Positions 49,790-56,935 of a stretch of 64,000 nt of DNA are shown piece by piece (within the stretch, counting starts at the first letter, position 1; each line of letters begins with the position of its first letter). The stretch covers positions 1-64,000 of IMG/VR virus record IMGVR_UViG_3300046791_000258, one strand, 5' to 3'. Under the pieces are notes generated by a model. The model was not told where the DNA came from. It did no database searches and saw nothing but the letters and a program-made list of their open reading frames with translations. The position numbers were made by a program, and so were the translations under genes. This stretch comes from a virus.

Positions 49790-51532
49790 ATGAGCAGCAC
49801 GACCGGCGCACAGACCGACGGCGATGCCCTGGAGGCACTCGCAACACGTCTGCTGCAGATGATACGGGCCGGCGAGCGCTACCCGCTCAGGCTGATCTCT
49901 GACGATGACGCCGAGCTCCTGGTGCGCTGCTACGCCAACTCGATGCTGGCAGTGCATCGCTTCGAGGCCGAGCTGGAGCGGCTGTGTCGCGAGCACAAGA
50001 TCACGGCGCGCTACTACAGCCTGGGCAATTTCAAGAAGCGCGGCCGCGCCCAGGCCAAGCAGGCTGACGAGATGGCGCGTGCGAGGGAGCGCGCGCAGCG
50101 GGCAAGCGGCACACACAACACCGCCCAGCAGCAGCAGACCAGACGACGCGCCGAGCAACCCGCCTCGAACGCCGAGCAGATGATGCTGCACGACGACCCG
50201 ATGGTGCGGATCATCGGGTTGCTGCTGCACTTCCGCAACAAGCGGATCTGGGTCGACGACTTCCACAAGACGATCCGGCTCGACTGGAAGGGCGACGACA
50301 GCGCGGTGGTGCCGGCATTCAATCTCGATGACCCGACGATGCTGACGATCATGGTGTGGGCGAACAGCCAGGACAGCGAGCTGGCAGGCGCCACCAAGCA
50401 GCGCTTCGTCGATGCGATCGAGTATGTCGCGAACCTCGATCACCGCAACGAGGTCAAGGACTGGCTGGTCGCTCTCGCCTGGGACAAGACGCCGAGGCTC
50501 GACGTGATGATGCCCGAGATCTTCCACACCGAGGCTTCCGAGTTCAACTGCGCGGTCGGCACCAACATGCTGGTCGCGATGGTCGCCAGGATCTTCGAGC
50601 CTGGCTGTCAGTTCGATAATCTCGCGGTATTGATTGGAGGCCAGGGCCTGTACAAGTCGCAGTCGCTCAGGGTGCTCGGTGGCCAGTGGTACCGCTCGCT
50701 CCAGGCGGGGATCGACAGCGAGAACTTCGTGCGCGGCATGCACGGCGCCTGGGTGATCGAGCTGCCCGAGCTCAGCAGCATGACGTCCAACCGGGCAGGC
50801 GCCGAGCAGATCAAGGCGCGGCTCAGCACGCAGGTCGATTCGCAGCGGCCGCTGTACAAGAACTTCTATCGCGACATGCCGCGCAACAGCGTGCCGTGGG
50901 GCACCACCAACGACGAGCGCTTCCATCACGATCCGACCAGTGATGATGCGCGTCGCTACTGGCCAGTGTTCGTGTCGGTCGACGGCGAGATGATCGAGCT
51001 CGATCGGCTCAAGGCCGAGCGCGACCAGCTGATGGCTGAGGCGGTGGTGCGCTATCGCGCCGGCCACAAATACTGGGACGTGCCACGCGAGGGACAGCGC
51101 AGCGCAGTGCGCCTCGTCGAACGCAGCAACGAGTTCCTCGACCCGATCACAATCTGGCTCGACCACCAGGAGGCGATCGGCCTGATCTACGACGGCATCA
51201 GGACCGACGTGCGGCCGGTCTCGTGGAACGGCGGCGATCAGCCCGAGGACTTCGGCACCATGGTCAGCACCCATCGTGTCGCCAAGGTCTGCCTGGGCCT
51301 CACCAAAGCGCAGCTGCAACAGAACCAGAACGCACGCACGATTGCAGAGGCACTGCGTCGCCTGGGCTGGTCCAATCGCCAGCGGCGGCCACACGGCGGC
51401 AACGCGGTCATGGTTTGGCAGCGCGCCTGGGGTGGCCTGACAGACACCATGGAAACGGCCTTACGGGCCGATCAACCAGAGGCCGATGGGTCTCCTGGTG
51501 CAGCTGGTGTGCAAGGCGACATCCCCTTCTAA
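49790..51532 (+). CDS. VapE/D5-type replicative helicase
   Basis: 580 residues. A helical N-terminal part, then DWLVALAWDKTPRLDVMM (about 223), the entry block of virulence-associated-E helicases, Walker A GGQGLYKSQSLRVLGG (about 282), a Walker B-like strand AWVIELPEL (about 320), and an arginine-finger candidate DDARRYWPV (about 384). The C-terminus ends QGDIPF after a disordered stretch, like an SSB-type tip. With the primase-like gene it would open and prime the phage origin. Confidence 0.75.
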   Translation: MSSTTGAQTDGDALEALATRLLQMIRAGERYPLRLISDDDAELLVRCYANSMLAVHRFEAELERLCREHKITARYYSLGNFKKRGRAQAKQADEMARARERAQRASGTHNTAQQQQTRRRAEQPASNAEQMMLHDDPMVRIIGLLLHFRNKRIWVDDFHKTIRLDWKGDDSAVVPAFNLDDPTMLTIMVWANSQDSELAGATKQRFVDAIEYVANLDHRNEVKDWLVALAWDKTPRLDVMMPEIFHTEASEFNCAVGTNMLVAMVARIFEPGCQFDNLAVLIGGQGLYKSQSLRVLGGQWYRSLQAGIDSENFVRGMHGAWVIELPELSSMTSNRAGAEQIKARLSTQVDSQRPLYKNFYRDMPRNSVPWGTTNDERFHHDPTSDDARRYWPVFVSVDGEMIELDRLKAERDQLMAEAVVRYRAGHKYWDVPREGQRSAVRLVERSNEFLDPITIWLDHQEAIGLIYDGIRTDVRPVSWNGGDQPEDFGTMVSTHRVAKVCLGLTKAQLQQNQNARTIAEALRRLGWSNRQRRPHGGNAVMVWQRAWGGLTDTMETALRADQPEADGSPGAAGVQGDIPF

Positions 51533-51562
51533 TCCGCAATAGTCAAATCACGAGGCCTAAAA

Positions 51563-51589
51563 TCAGCCCACAGCCTGTGCATGGGCTGA
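51563..51589 (+). terminator. Hairpin after the helicase gene
   Basis: TCAGCCCA (51563-51570) pairs with TGGGCTGA (51582-51589) around an 11-base loop, 30 bases after the helicase stop. Likely end of the primase-helicase operon. Confidence 0.45.
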
Positions 51590-51624
51590 CCGAAATTGTC
51601 GTGTCGTTTCAACGCGGTCCGTCC

Positions 51625-51720
51625 GTCAACCTATATCAACCCATTTTCATTATAAATGACTATACGGGTGGTAGACGTAATTATATTACCTGTACACGAT
51701 GTGCACGATTAAATTAAAAA
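51625..51720. other. AT-rich intergenic patch, candidate origin or control region
   Basis: About 95 bases dominated by A and T (for example TTTTCATTATAAATGACTAT and GATTAAATTAAAAAACG) in a genome that is otherwise GC-rich. It includes a near-dyad GTACAC-gat-GTGCAC at about 51692. Located between the replication helicase and the packaging-like gene. No coding sequence. A melting region for replication start or a strong promoter are both possible. Confidence 0.4.
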
Positions 51721-51754
51721 ACGTACCTGAGAGAGTTACCCCCCCACGTGCCTT

Positions 51755-51768
51755 GACCGTTGACGGTC
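51755..51768. repeat. Short dyad GACCG-ttga-CGGTC before 51776
   Basis: A five-base arm dyad eight bases before the ATG at 51776, where a ribosome site would be expected. May control the terminase-small-like gene. Short enough to be chance. Confidence 0.25.
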
Positions 51769-51775
51769 CGAGCTC

Positions 51776-52279
51776 ATGAGCGATGAGAAGATCCCCCAGG
51801 CGCCGCCATCGAGCGCCAAGCTGCGTGCCGCCGACCTCGCGCTGCTGGAGGAGGACGCCCGGCGCTACGTGGTGCGGGACCGGCCGGCCACCGATGCCCT
51901 CTGGGTGGCCCTGCTGAAGCCCAGGGACGTGATCCTGCGGGAGGCTAGGGTGATCCACCAGCGATGGGGCGATCTCGATCCTGGGGCTCCCCTGGGCCGC
52001 CTGGAGGCCGTCCTGGGCGGGCCGGCGGCGATCCAGTGCATCGCGACCGCGGTGGTGGCCAAGGCGATGATGGGCGACACGGCCTCCCAGGCGCAGGTTT
52101 TCGACCGCATCGAGGGCCGGCCAGCCCAGCGCAAGCTCGACGAGACCGAGGCCGCGGAGAGCCGGGCGACGATGATCGCCGGCATCGAGGGGCTGGTGCG
52201 CGAGATGAACCGCCACCGCCCAGGCGACAATGCAGTCGATGTGACACCGGTGCGTGATGACGGGCCGGCCAAACCCTAG
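51776..52279 (+). CDS. Terminase small subunit-like protein (167 aa)
   Basis: Disordered Pro/Ser start, then an all-helical region. Residues about 85-120, AIQCIATAVVAKAMMGD and AQVFDRIEGRPAQRK, match the segment of small terminases and related phage proteins in which an A-x6-G helix precedes DRxxGxP. It lies 6 kb before the large terminase rather than beside it. The match is to a generic pattern, so another DNA-binding role is possible. Confidence 0.45.
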   Translation: MSDEKIPQAPPSSAKLRAADLALLEEDARRYVVRDRPATDALWVALLKPRDVILREARVIHQRWGDLDPGAPLGRLEAVLGGPAAIQCIATAVVAKAMMGDTASQAQVFDRIEGRPAQRKLDETEAAESRATMIAGIEGLVREMNRHRPGDNAVDVTPVRDDGPAKP

Positions 52280-52460
52280 CCGGTGGATCCCGGCCGTGCG
52301 CACGGCTGAGCTCCAGGAGGGCCAGGGCTGCCCGGTGTGTGGTGGTGTGTTCATGGACTGCCCGTGCCCCGCCGATTACATGGCCGAGCTGTACGAGTAC
52401 CGGGACGGCCCTGGTGGGCGCCTGGAGGCGCGGCTGAAGCTGCCCGAGGACCGCGGCTAA
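52254..52460 (+). CDS. Small Cys-rich hypothetical protein (68 aa)
   Basis: Starts 26 bases inside the previous gene. GCPVCGGVFMDCPCPADY supplies four cysteines in a zinc-knuckle-like cluster. Not recognised. ATG 52254 or 52257. Confidence 0.5.
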   Translation: MMTGRPNPSRWIPAVRTAELQEGQGCPVCGGVFMDCPCPADYMAELYEYRDGPGGRLEARLKLPEDRG

Positions 52461-52515
52461 CCGGTTAGCCCGTCAGATTTTCCATAATGGCCGTTATACG
52501 ATCTTGGCGATCCCG

Positions 52516-52567
52516 CTAAAATAGTTTTGGCCCACTACTTGAACATCATGTTCAATAATACCATCTG
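52516..52567 (+). promoter_or_regulatory. Dyad promoter, copy E
   Basis: CTAAAATAGT (52516-52525), then TTGAAC (52539-52544), 17 bases, CATCTG (52562-52567). The dyad TTGAACAT-c-ATGTTCAA has perfect 8-bp arms, the best of the set. Drives the PAPS-reductase-like gene. Confidence 0.65.
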
Positions 52568-52588
52568 CGTAGGGAACGGAGACTTCCC

Positions 52589-53407
52589 ATGCAGATCAAG
52601 ATCACCCCGGCTATCCAACAGCTCATCGACGACGGCGCCCTGTTCGCCATTAATCACAGCGGTGGCAAGGACAGCCAAGCGATGGCGATCGAGCTGGAGA
52701 AGATCATCCCCAAGGCGCAGCTGGTCTACGTGCACGCTGACCTGGGCCGCATCGAGTATGAGGGCACGCTGGCTCATGCCAAGGCCCAGGCCGATGCCGC
52801 CGGCATCCCCTTCCTGGTCGCCAATGCGGTCTACAAGGATGGCAAGGCCAAGACGTTCTTCAATTATGCCGAGCATCGCAAGGAAGTGAACCCGACCGCC
52901 CCGAGCTTCCCCTCGGCCAACGACGCGCGGTGGTGCACCAGCGAGCTCAAGCGCGATCCGATCAACCGCGTGCTGCGCCAGTACGCCAACAAGCACGGCT
53001 TCAAGGCGATCGTGAGCTGCCAGGGCATCCGCGCCCAGGAGAGCACGAGCCGCTCGAAGAAGCAGCCCTGGGCGGTCGAGGATCGCCTGGACTGCGCCAA
53101 GCGCGCCGGCTTCGTGTGGTACCCGATCTTCGAGATGTCGGTCGCCCAGGTGAAGGCGGTGGTGGCCGAGGCCGGCCAGCAGCTGCACCCGGCATACGCC
53201 GCGGGCAATGATCGGCTGAGCTGCGTGTTCTGCATCATGGCCAGCGACAACGACATCCTGAACGGCGCCCTGGCCCGCCCCGAGCTGCTGGCCGAGTACA
53301 TCGCCCTCGAAGAGAAGCTTGGCTACACCATGCACGTCAGCCGTCGCAGCCTGGGACAGATCGTGGCCGACGCCCAGGCGGCCGCGGAGCTGCCGATGGC
53401 AGCCTAG
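52589..53407 (+). CDS. PAPS reductase-type (adenine nucleotide alpha-hydrolase) protein
   Basis: 272 residues, start by cassette ACGGAGACTTCCCATG. INHSGGKDSQAMAIEL (about 21-36) is the PP-loop of the PAPS-reductase/DndC/tRNA-sulfur superfamily; VYVHADLGRIEYEGT follows as in PAPS reductases. CTSELKRDPINR, GIRAQES and a CVFCIMAS cysteine pair (about 212) complete the family pattern. In phages such proteins are common; proposals include nucleotide or DNA/RNA sulfur modification. It has its own promoter and appears to be a single-gene unit. Substrate unknown. Confidence 0.75.
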   Translation: MQIKITPAIQQLIDDGALFAINHSGGKDSQAMAIELEKIIPKAQLVYVHADLGRIEYEGTLAHAKAQADAAGIPFLVANAVYKDGKAKTFFNYAEHRKEVNPTAPSFPSANDARWCTSELKRDPINRVLRQYANKHGFKAIVSCQGIRAQESTSRSKKQPWAVEDRLDCAKRAGFVWYPIFEMSVAQVKAVVAEAGQQLHPAYAAGNDRLSCVFCIMASDNDILNGALARPELLAEYIALEEKLGYTMHVSRRSLGQIVADAQAAAELPMAA

Positions 53408-53426
53408 CCTGCGGCAGGCGGTCGCG

Positions 53427-53478
53427 CTAAAATAGTTGAGCCGATGTCCTTGAACATCGTGTTCAAGATCCCCATCTC
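53427..53478 (+). promoter_or_regulatory. Dyad promoter, copy F
   Basis: CTAAAATAGT (53427-53436), then TTGAAC (53450-53455), 17 bases, CATCTC (53473-53478). Dyad TTGAACA-tcg-TGTTCAA. Drives 53498 and following genes to the hairpin at 54019. Confidence 0.65.
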
Positions 53479-53497
53479 GGTGGGGAAGGAGACAACT

Positions 53498-53695
53498 GTG
53501 AACACTTACATCCTCGCCATCGACGCCGCCGTCCGCGGCATCCCCTCTCCCCCGCAGCCCTGGGCCTGCGCCCAGGTCGAGATCCAGGCCGATGGCAGCT
53601 ACCGCGTGATCGAGGTGTTCACCTTCCACGCGACTGTCAACGGCGCCAAGGCGGCTTGCCGGCACCGCAAGCTGAAGATGACTGCAGTCCAGTAA
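53498..53695 (+). CDS. Hypothetical protein (65 aa)
   Basis: GTG start after GGAAGGAGACAACT. Alpha/beta, with a basic C-terminus containing one Cys (AACRHRKLKMT). Not recognised. First gene under copy F. Confidence 0.55.
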   Translation: MNTYILAIDAAVRGIPSPPQPWACAQVEIQADGSYRVIEVFTFHATVNGAKAACRHRKLKMTAVQ

Positions 53696-53718
53696 CACTT
53701 AACCAACGGAGACTTCCC

Positions 53719-53994
53719 ATGTACAACGTCTACACCATCGTCCCGACCTACTGCGACCGCGACGGCATCAACGGTCATCGCGCCATCCGTCACCCCTACG
53801 TCTTCCACACCGAGCTGGGCGCCAAGGCGGTGGCCGTGCTCCTGGCCAACGACGGTGACGACATGGCCTATCACGTCGCGGTGCCGGTCGGCGCCTCGCC
53901 CTTCGATCACAAGGCGGCCATGCGGCTCTACCGCTCGCTGCCGACCCGGGCGCTCCAGGAGGCCGCTGACCCGATGGACGACTGCCCCTTCTGA
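53719..53994 (+). CDS. Hypothetical protein with SSB-like acidic tip (91 aa)
   Basis: Start by the cassette ACGGAGACTTCCCATG. Alpha/beta body, then a helical end closing with ADPMDDCPF. A final acidic stretch capped by Pro-Phe mimics the SSB tail that binds replication and repair proteins. Function unknown. Confidence 0.55.
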   Translation: MYNVYTIVPTYCDRDGINGHRAIRHPYVFHTELGAKAVAVLLANDGDDMAYHVAVPVGASPFDHKAAMRLYRSLPTRALQEAADPMDDCPF

Positions 53995-54018
53995 GATGCA
54001 GCACCCTGCAACCCTATC

Positions 54019-54051
54019 GCCCCGCCCAGGCCTGAGAACCTGGAGCGGGGC
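54019..54051 (+). terminator. Hairpin terminator
   Basis: GCCCCGCCCAGG (54019-54030) pairs with CCTGG-A-GCGGGGC (54039-54051), one bulged A. Located 25 bases after the 53994 stop. A small palindrome CCAGCATGTGCTGG (54061-54074) follows. Confidence 0.65.
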
Positions 54052-54099
54052 TTCGAGGTGCCAGCATGTGCTGGTGGCAACAAGCAACGGAGACTTCCC

Positions 54100-54378
54100 A
54101 TGGGTGTAGCTATTCCCCGCCCCGCCATGAGGGCACGCGAGGACCGGATCATCAGAGCGCGGCTCAAGTTCTACGATCGGCGCAGCTTCGAGCTCCAGGC
54201 GCACGGCATGCTGACTGCCGACGCCAGCAAGCAGGCCTACGACGAGGCGCGCAAGCTGCGCTTCAACCGCAAGGGCGAGGTGGTGGAGGACGACAGCCCG
54301 GCCGTCACCCGCTCGCGGGTCGCGCACGAGGCGATGGCCGAGCGCATCGAGGCGCAGGCCATCAAGGCGAGGAGCTGA
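54100..54378 (+). CDS. Hypothetical basic protein (92 aa)
   Basis: Start by cassette ACGGAGACTTCCCATG, although no dyad promoter precedes it. Helical and basic, rich in Arg and Ala (ASKQAYDEARKLRFNRKGE). Not recognised. Confidence 0.55.
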   Translation: MGVAIPRPAMRAREDRIIRARLKFYDRRSFELQAHGMLTADASKQAYDEARKLRFNRKGEVVEDDSPAVTRSRVAHEAMAERIEAQAIKARS

Positions 54379-54381
54379 GCC

Positions 54382-54609
54382 ATGGCCAAGCAGACCTACG
54401 TGGTGTCGCGCGACTTCGTGCGCACCAGGGGCAAGCTCGGCACGCCCGAGCGCACCAGCTATCGCACCAGGGTCGACGTCGAGATCGAGATCGACATGGC
54501 GACGCTGGCCGAGAGCTTGGGCTGGAAGGCGCTGATCAACAAGAGCGGCAAGAGCCGGGCGCTCGGCGGTGCGATCATCGTGCGCGCCAAGAACCAGAGG
54601 ATCGTGTGA
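54382..54609 (+). CDS. Hypothetical protein (75 aa)
   Basis: Basic strands and a central helix (DMATLAESLGWKALINKSG). TGATG coupling to the next gene. Not recognised. Confidence 0.55.
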   Translation: MAKQTYVVSRDFVRTRGKLGTPERTSYRTRVDVEIEIDMATLAESLGWKALINKSGKSRALGGAIIVRAKNQRIV

Positions 54610-54857
54610 TGGCCGACCCCAACCACATCCGCCTGCGCAAGGCAGCGCAGGATGCCCTGGGCAGGCTGATGGCGCTGATCCCCGAGGCCAGCCACGCCAA
54701 GGCCAACGTCGAGCTCGACGTGCTCCAGGAGGCGCTGTTCGCGCACAGCGAGGGCGACACGCGGCTGCGTCAGATCCAGGGTCAGGCCGAGGCCTACCAG
54801 GACGAGCTGAGGCATCGCCTGGATCGTATTGCCGAGATCAATGCACTGAAGCGTTGA
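54609..54857 (+). CDS. Hypothetical helical protein (82 aa)
   Basis: Start ATG 54609. All-helical (RLRKAAQDALGRLMALIPEA, YQDELRHRLDRIAEINAL), with probable coiled coil at the end. A perfect hairpin lies just downstream. Not recognised. Confidence 0.55.
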   Translation: MADPNHIRLRKAAQDALGRLMALIPEASHAKANVELDVLQEALFAHSEGDTRLRQIQGQAEAYQDELRHRLDRIAEINALKR

Positions 54858-54866
54858 TATCCTCTG

Positions 54867-54895
54867 AGGCGGTCGCTATCTTGGCGCGACCGCCT
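54867..54895 (+). terminator. Hairpin terminator
   Basis: AGGCGGTCGC (54867-54876) and GCGACCGCCT (54886-54895), perfect 10-bp stem with a 9-base loop, between the stop at 54857 and the ATG at 54910. Confidence 0.65.
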
Positions 54896-54909
54896 TCGAG
54901 GGAGATGAC

Positions 54910-55179
54910 ATGGCCAAGGCAGCAGCGACCACCAGCGACATCGAGGAGCTCGGCAGCCAGCTCAACAACGGGGTTGGCGTGCAGGCGCTGCTCCAGGCGC
55001 GGGCCCGCGAGGTGTTCGACGTGGCGCTGACCAAGGTCGACACCTTCGAGGAGGCGTTGGGTGCGGTGCTGCACTATGGCTACACGATGGGCAAGCAGGC
55101 CAAGAAGCCGCGCAAGAGCCGGGCCAAGCGCGAGCCGGTGCCGGCCTTCACGCCGCCGCAGACCCAGGCGGGGGCGTGA
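54910..55179 (+). CDS. Hypothetical protein (89 aa)
   Basis: Helical with a strongly basic KKPRKSRAKRE segment near the end and a Pro-rich tail. Might bind nucleic acid. GTGA overlap with the next frame. Not recognised. Confidence 0.55.
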   Translation: MAKAAATTSDIEELGSQLNNGVGVQALLQARAREVFDVALTKVDTFEEALGAVLHYGYTMGKQAKKPRKSRAKREPVPAFTPPQTQAGA

Positions 55180-55334
55180 GGCAACGCACCGGCCCGCTGC
55201 CGTATGGCCGGCCGGGCAAGCAGCTTGGCGACTGCCGCTACAGTTACGACGGCGGCTGTGCGCGCTACCCGGTCTGTCCCGACGAGGTCTGTGACCCCGC
55301 GAACTACGACGAGCTTCATCCCCCAGGAGGAACC

Positions 55335-55679
55335 ATGACCGAGTCCGAATCATTGAAGGCGACCGAGAAGCTGGGCAGCGCCGGCGCCACCCATCCGCGG
55401 ATCACGCTTGACTACATCAAGGGCCAGATCAGGAGCGTGGCTTATGGTCCGGCGTCGATCGGCATGCACCGCGAGCACGCGAGCCCGCATCTCGATGCGA
55501 TGACCTTGTGCAAGATGGAGCTGCAGTCGGGCTTCGTGGTGATTGGCAAGAGCGCACCGCTCAGCCCCGAGAACTTCGACCGCGCCAAGGGCGAGGTGTT
55601 CGCCTACGAGGACTGCATCCGACAGTTGTGGCCGATGTTTGCCTTCCACCAGCTCCAGGCGAAGTACGAGGCCGACTGA
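55335..55679 (+). CDS. Phage gp49_66-family protein (114 aa; longer form possible from GTG 55176)
   Basis: ATG 55335 follows AGGAGGAACC, the strongest ribosome site in the area. The domain reads HPRITLDYIKGQIRSVAY, then MELQSGFVVIGKSAPLSPEN and FDRAKGEVFAYEDCIRQLW, matching the family known as gp49/gp66, of unknown function. The frame is open upstream to GTG 55176, which overlaps the previous stop. The 53-residue extension is Cys-rich (CRYSYDGGCARYPVCPDEVC). Both forms could be made. Confidence 0.65.
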   Translation: MTESESLKATEKLGSAGATHPRITLDYIKGQIRSVAYGPASIGMHREHASPHLDAMTLCKMELQSGFVVIGKSAPLSPENFDRAKGEVFAYEDCIRQLWPMFAFHQLQAKYEAD

Positions 55680-55924
55680 TGGCCGACATCGGCTGGGCGA
55701 TCAAGCATCTGCGCAAGGGCGAGCTGGTTCGCCGCGCCGGGTGGAACGGTGTGGAGGCCGGCCGGCCGATGTGGCTTGAGCTCCAGGAGCCCGACTCTAA
55801 ATCCAAGATGAGTCTGCCCTACGTGTTCCTGACGGTCGGCAAGGGGGTCACGTTCGCCAGCCGTATACCGTGGACCTGTTCGCAGTACGACCTGCTGGCG
55901 ACCGACTGGGAGATCGCCAAGTGA
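55679..55924 (+). CDS. tad2: DUF2829 protein, Tad2-like anti-Thoeris candidate
   Basis: 81 residues, start ATG 55679. IGWAIKHLRKGELVRRAGWN, then MWLELQEPD, LPYVFLTV, and the end PWTCSQYDLLATDWEIA match DUF2829 along its whole length. DUF2829 proteins include Tad2, which soaks up the cyclic ADP-ribose-type signal of the bacterial Thoeris defence. That function is established for other homologues, and here it is inferred from family alone. It sits in a run of small genes coupled by overlaps. Confidence 0.75.
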   Translation: MADIGWAIKHLRKGELVRRAGWNGVEAGRPMWLELQEPDSKSKMSLPYVFLTVGKGVTFASRIPWTCSQYDLLATDWEIAK

Positions 55925-56013
55925 AGCGGGCGCGTCACTGGGCCGAGACCATCGTGGTCGTGGTGCTGCTCGTGATGACGGCGTACATGATCAGCACGCT
56001 GGTGTTCACGTGA
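55921..56013 (+). CDS. Micro membrane protein (30 aa)
   Basis: GTG start overlapping the DUF2829 stop, TGA overlapping the next GTG. Basic N-terminus, then the single hydrophobic helix TIVVVVLLVMTAYMISTLVF. Overlaps on both sides argue for a real gene. Confidence 0.45.
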   Translation: MKRARHWAETIVVVVLLVMTAYMISTLVFT

Positions 56014-56300
56014 GCCTCGCCTTCACGCTGATCGACAAGAACAAGTCGCGCAAGTTCAAGCACGCGGGCTACGTCCAGCCGGTCCAGGATCGCTACGGCC
56101 TGCTGACCATGAAGCCGGGCGAGACCAAGTCGGTGCACGAGGAGAACGAGCGCGAGCGGATCGAGTACCGGCGCTGGGCCATCGTCAACTCGGGCACCTA
56201 CTACCGCAAGACCGGGCGCACGACGCATCGCTTCTACACGCTGGTTGATCGCAATGGCGCGCGCGCCACCATCACCTATGGCATCAGGAGCGGCGCGTGA
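56010..56300 (+). CDS. Hypothetical basic protein (96 aa)
   Basis: GTG start. Rich in Arg/Lys/Tyr with strand-like segments (RYGLLTMKPGETKSVHE, HRFYTLVDRNGARATITYG). Not recognised. Coupled on both sides. Confidence 0.55.
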   Translation: MSLAFTLIDKNKSRKFKHAGYVQPVQDRYGLLTMKPGETKSVHEENERERIEYRRWAIVNSGTYYRKTGRTTHRFYTLVDRNGARATITYGIRSGA

Positions 56301-56530
56301 GCCTGTTCGGTCGCGTGGTCGACTGGTGGCATGCCCGCCAGCGCGCGCTCGACATCGAGCTGCTGTGGCCGGTCTGTTGCGAGCAGGCCGCCGACCTCGA
56401 CAGTGCCAAGACGGCGTTCGCAGTGCACGCCTTCAACGATCCGGCGTGGCTGCATCTCAGCCGCAAGCAGATCTTCATGATCATCGACAGCCTGCAATGT
56501 CCCGAGGGGAGTTTCCATGTCCAGGCGTGA
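56297..56530 (+). CDS. Hypothetical protein (77 aa)
   Basis: GTG start. Helical, with a Cys pair (WPVCCEQAADLD) and a C-terminal part in which the next gene's start lies. Not recognised. Confidence 0.5.
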   Translation: MSLFGRVVDWWHARQRALDIELLWPVCCEQAADLDSAKTAFAVHAFNDPAWLHLSRKQIFMIIDSLQCPEGSFHVQA

Positions 56531-56672
56531 GCGACGCTACGAGTGGCGACGACTCGGCGGCGACTACCCCAACCCGGTGCTTGAGCTGCTGTGGTTCGTG
56601 TTCCTGCTTGCCGGCGGCTTCGGCTTCACCATGTTGCTCGCCTACAGCTTGCAGAGGATGATGACGCAATGA
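56517..56672 (+). CDS. Small membrane protein (51 aa)
   Basis: ATG 56517 after GAGGGGAGTTTCC. Basic N-terminus (SRRERRYEWRR), one hydrophobic helix at about 21-45 (VLELLWFVFLLAGGFGFTML). Overlaps the next ATG. Positive-inside topology expected. Confidence 0.5.
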   Translation: MSRRERRYEWRRLGGDYPNPVLELLWFVFLLAGGFGFTMLLAYSLQRMMTQ

Positions 56673-56935
56673 CCGACGAGGTGATGCGCGACTGGGTGGC
56701 CGGCCACAACGACGAGGCGCTGCTCGCCGATGGCTTCGAGGCCGCGCTGATCGGTGTCGCCGAGCGCTGCAGCCAGCCGACGCTTGCGGTCTACGACGCC
56801 CAGAAGTGCGTCGAGATCCTGATGACCCGCGACGGCATGGACGCGACGGAGGCCTTGGAGTTCTTCACCTTCAACACGCTGGGCGCCTGGGTTGGTCCGA
56901 TGACGCCGTTGTTCCTGTGGCGCTACGAAGCGTGA
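56669..56935 (+). CDS. Hypothetical acidic protein (88 aa)
   Basis: Start ATG 56669. Helical with GMDATEALEFFTFNTLGAWV, typical of a short conserved phage protein whose function is not known to me. Coupled on both sides. Confidence 0.55.
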   Translation: MTDEVMRDWVAGHNDEALLADGFEAALIGVAERCSQPTLAVYDAQKCVEILMTRDGMDATEALEFFTFNTLGAWVGPMTPLFLWRYEA

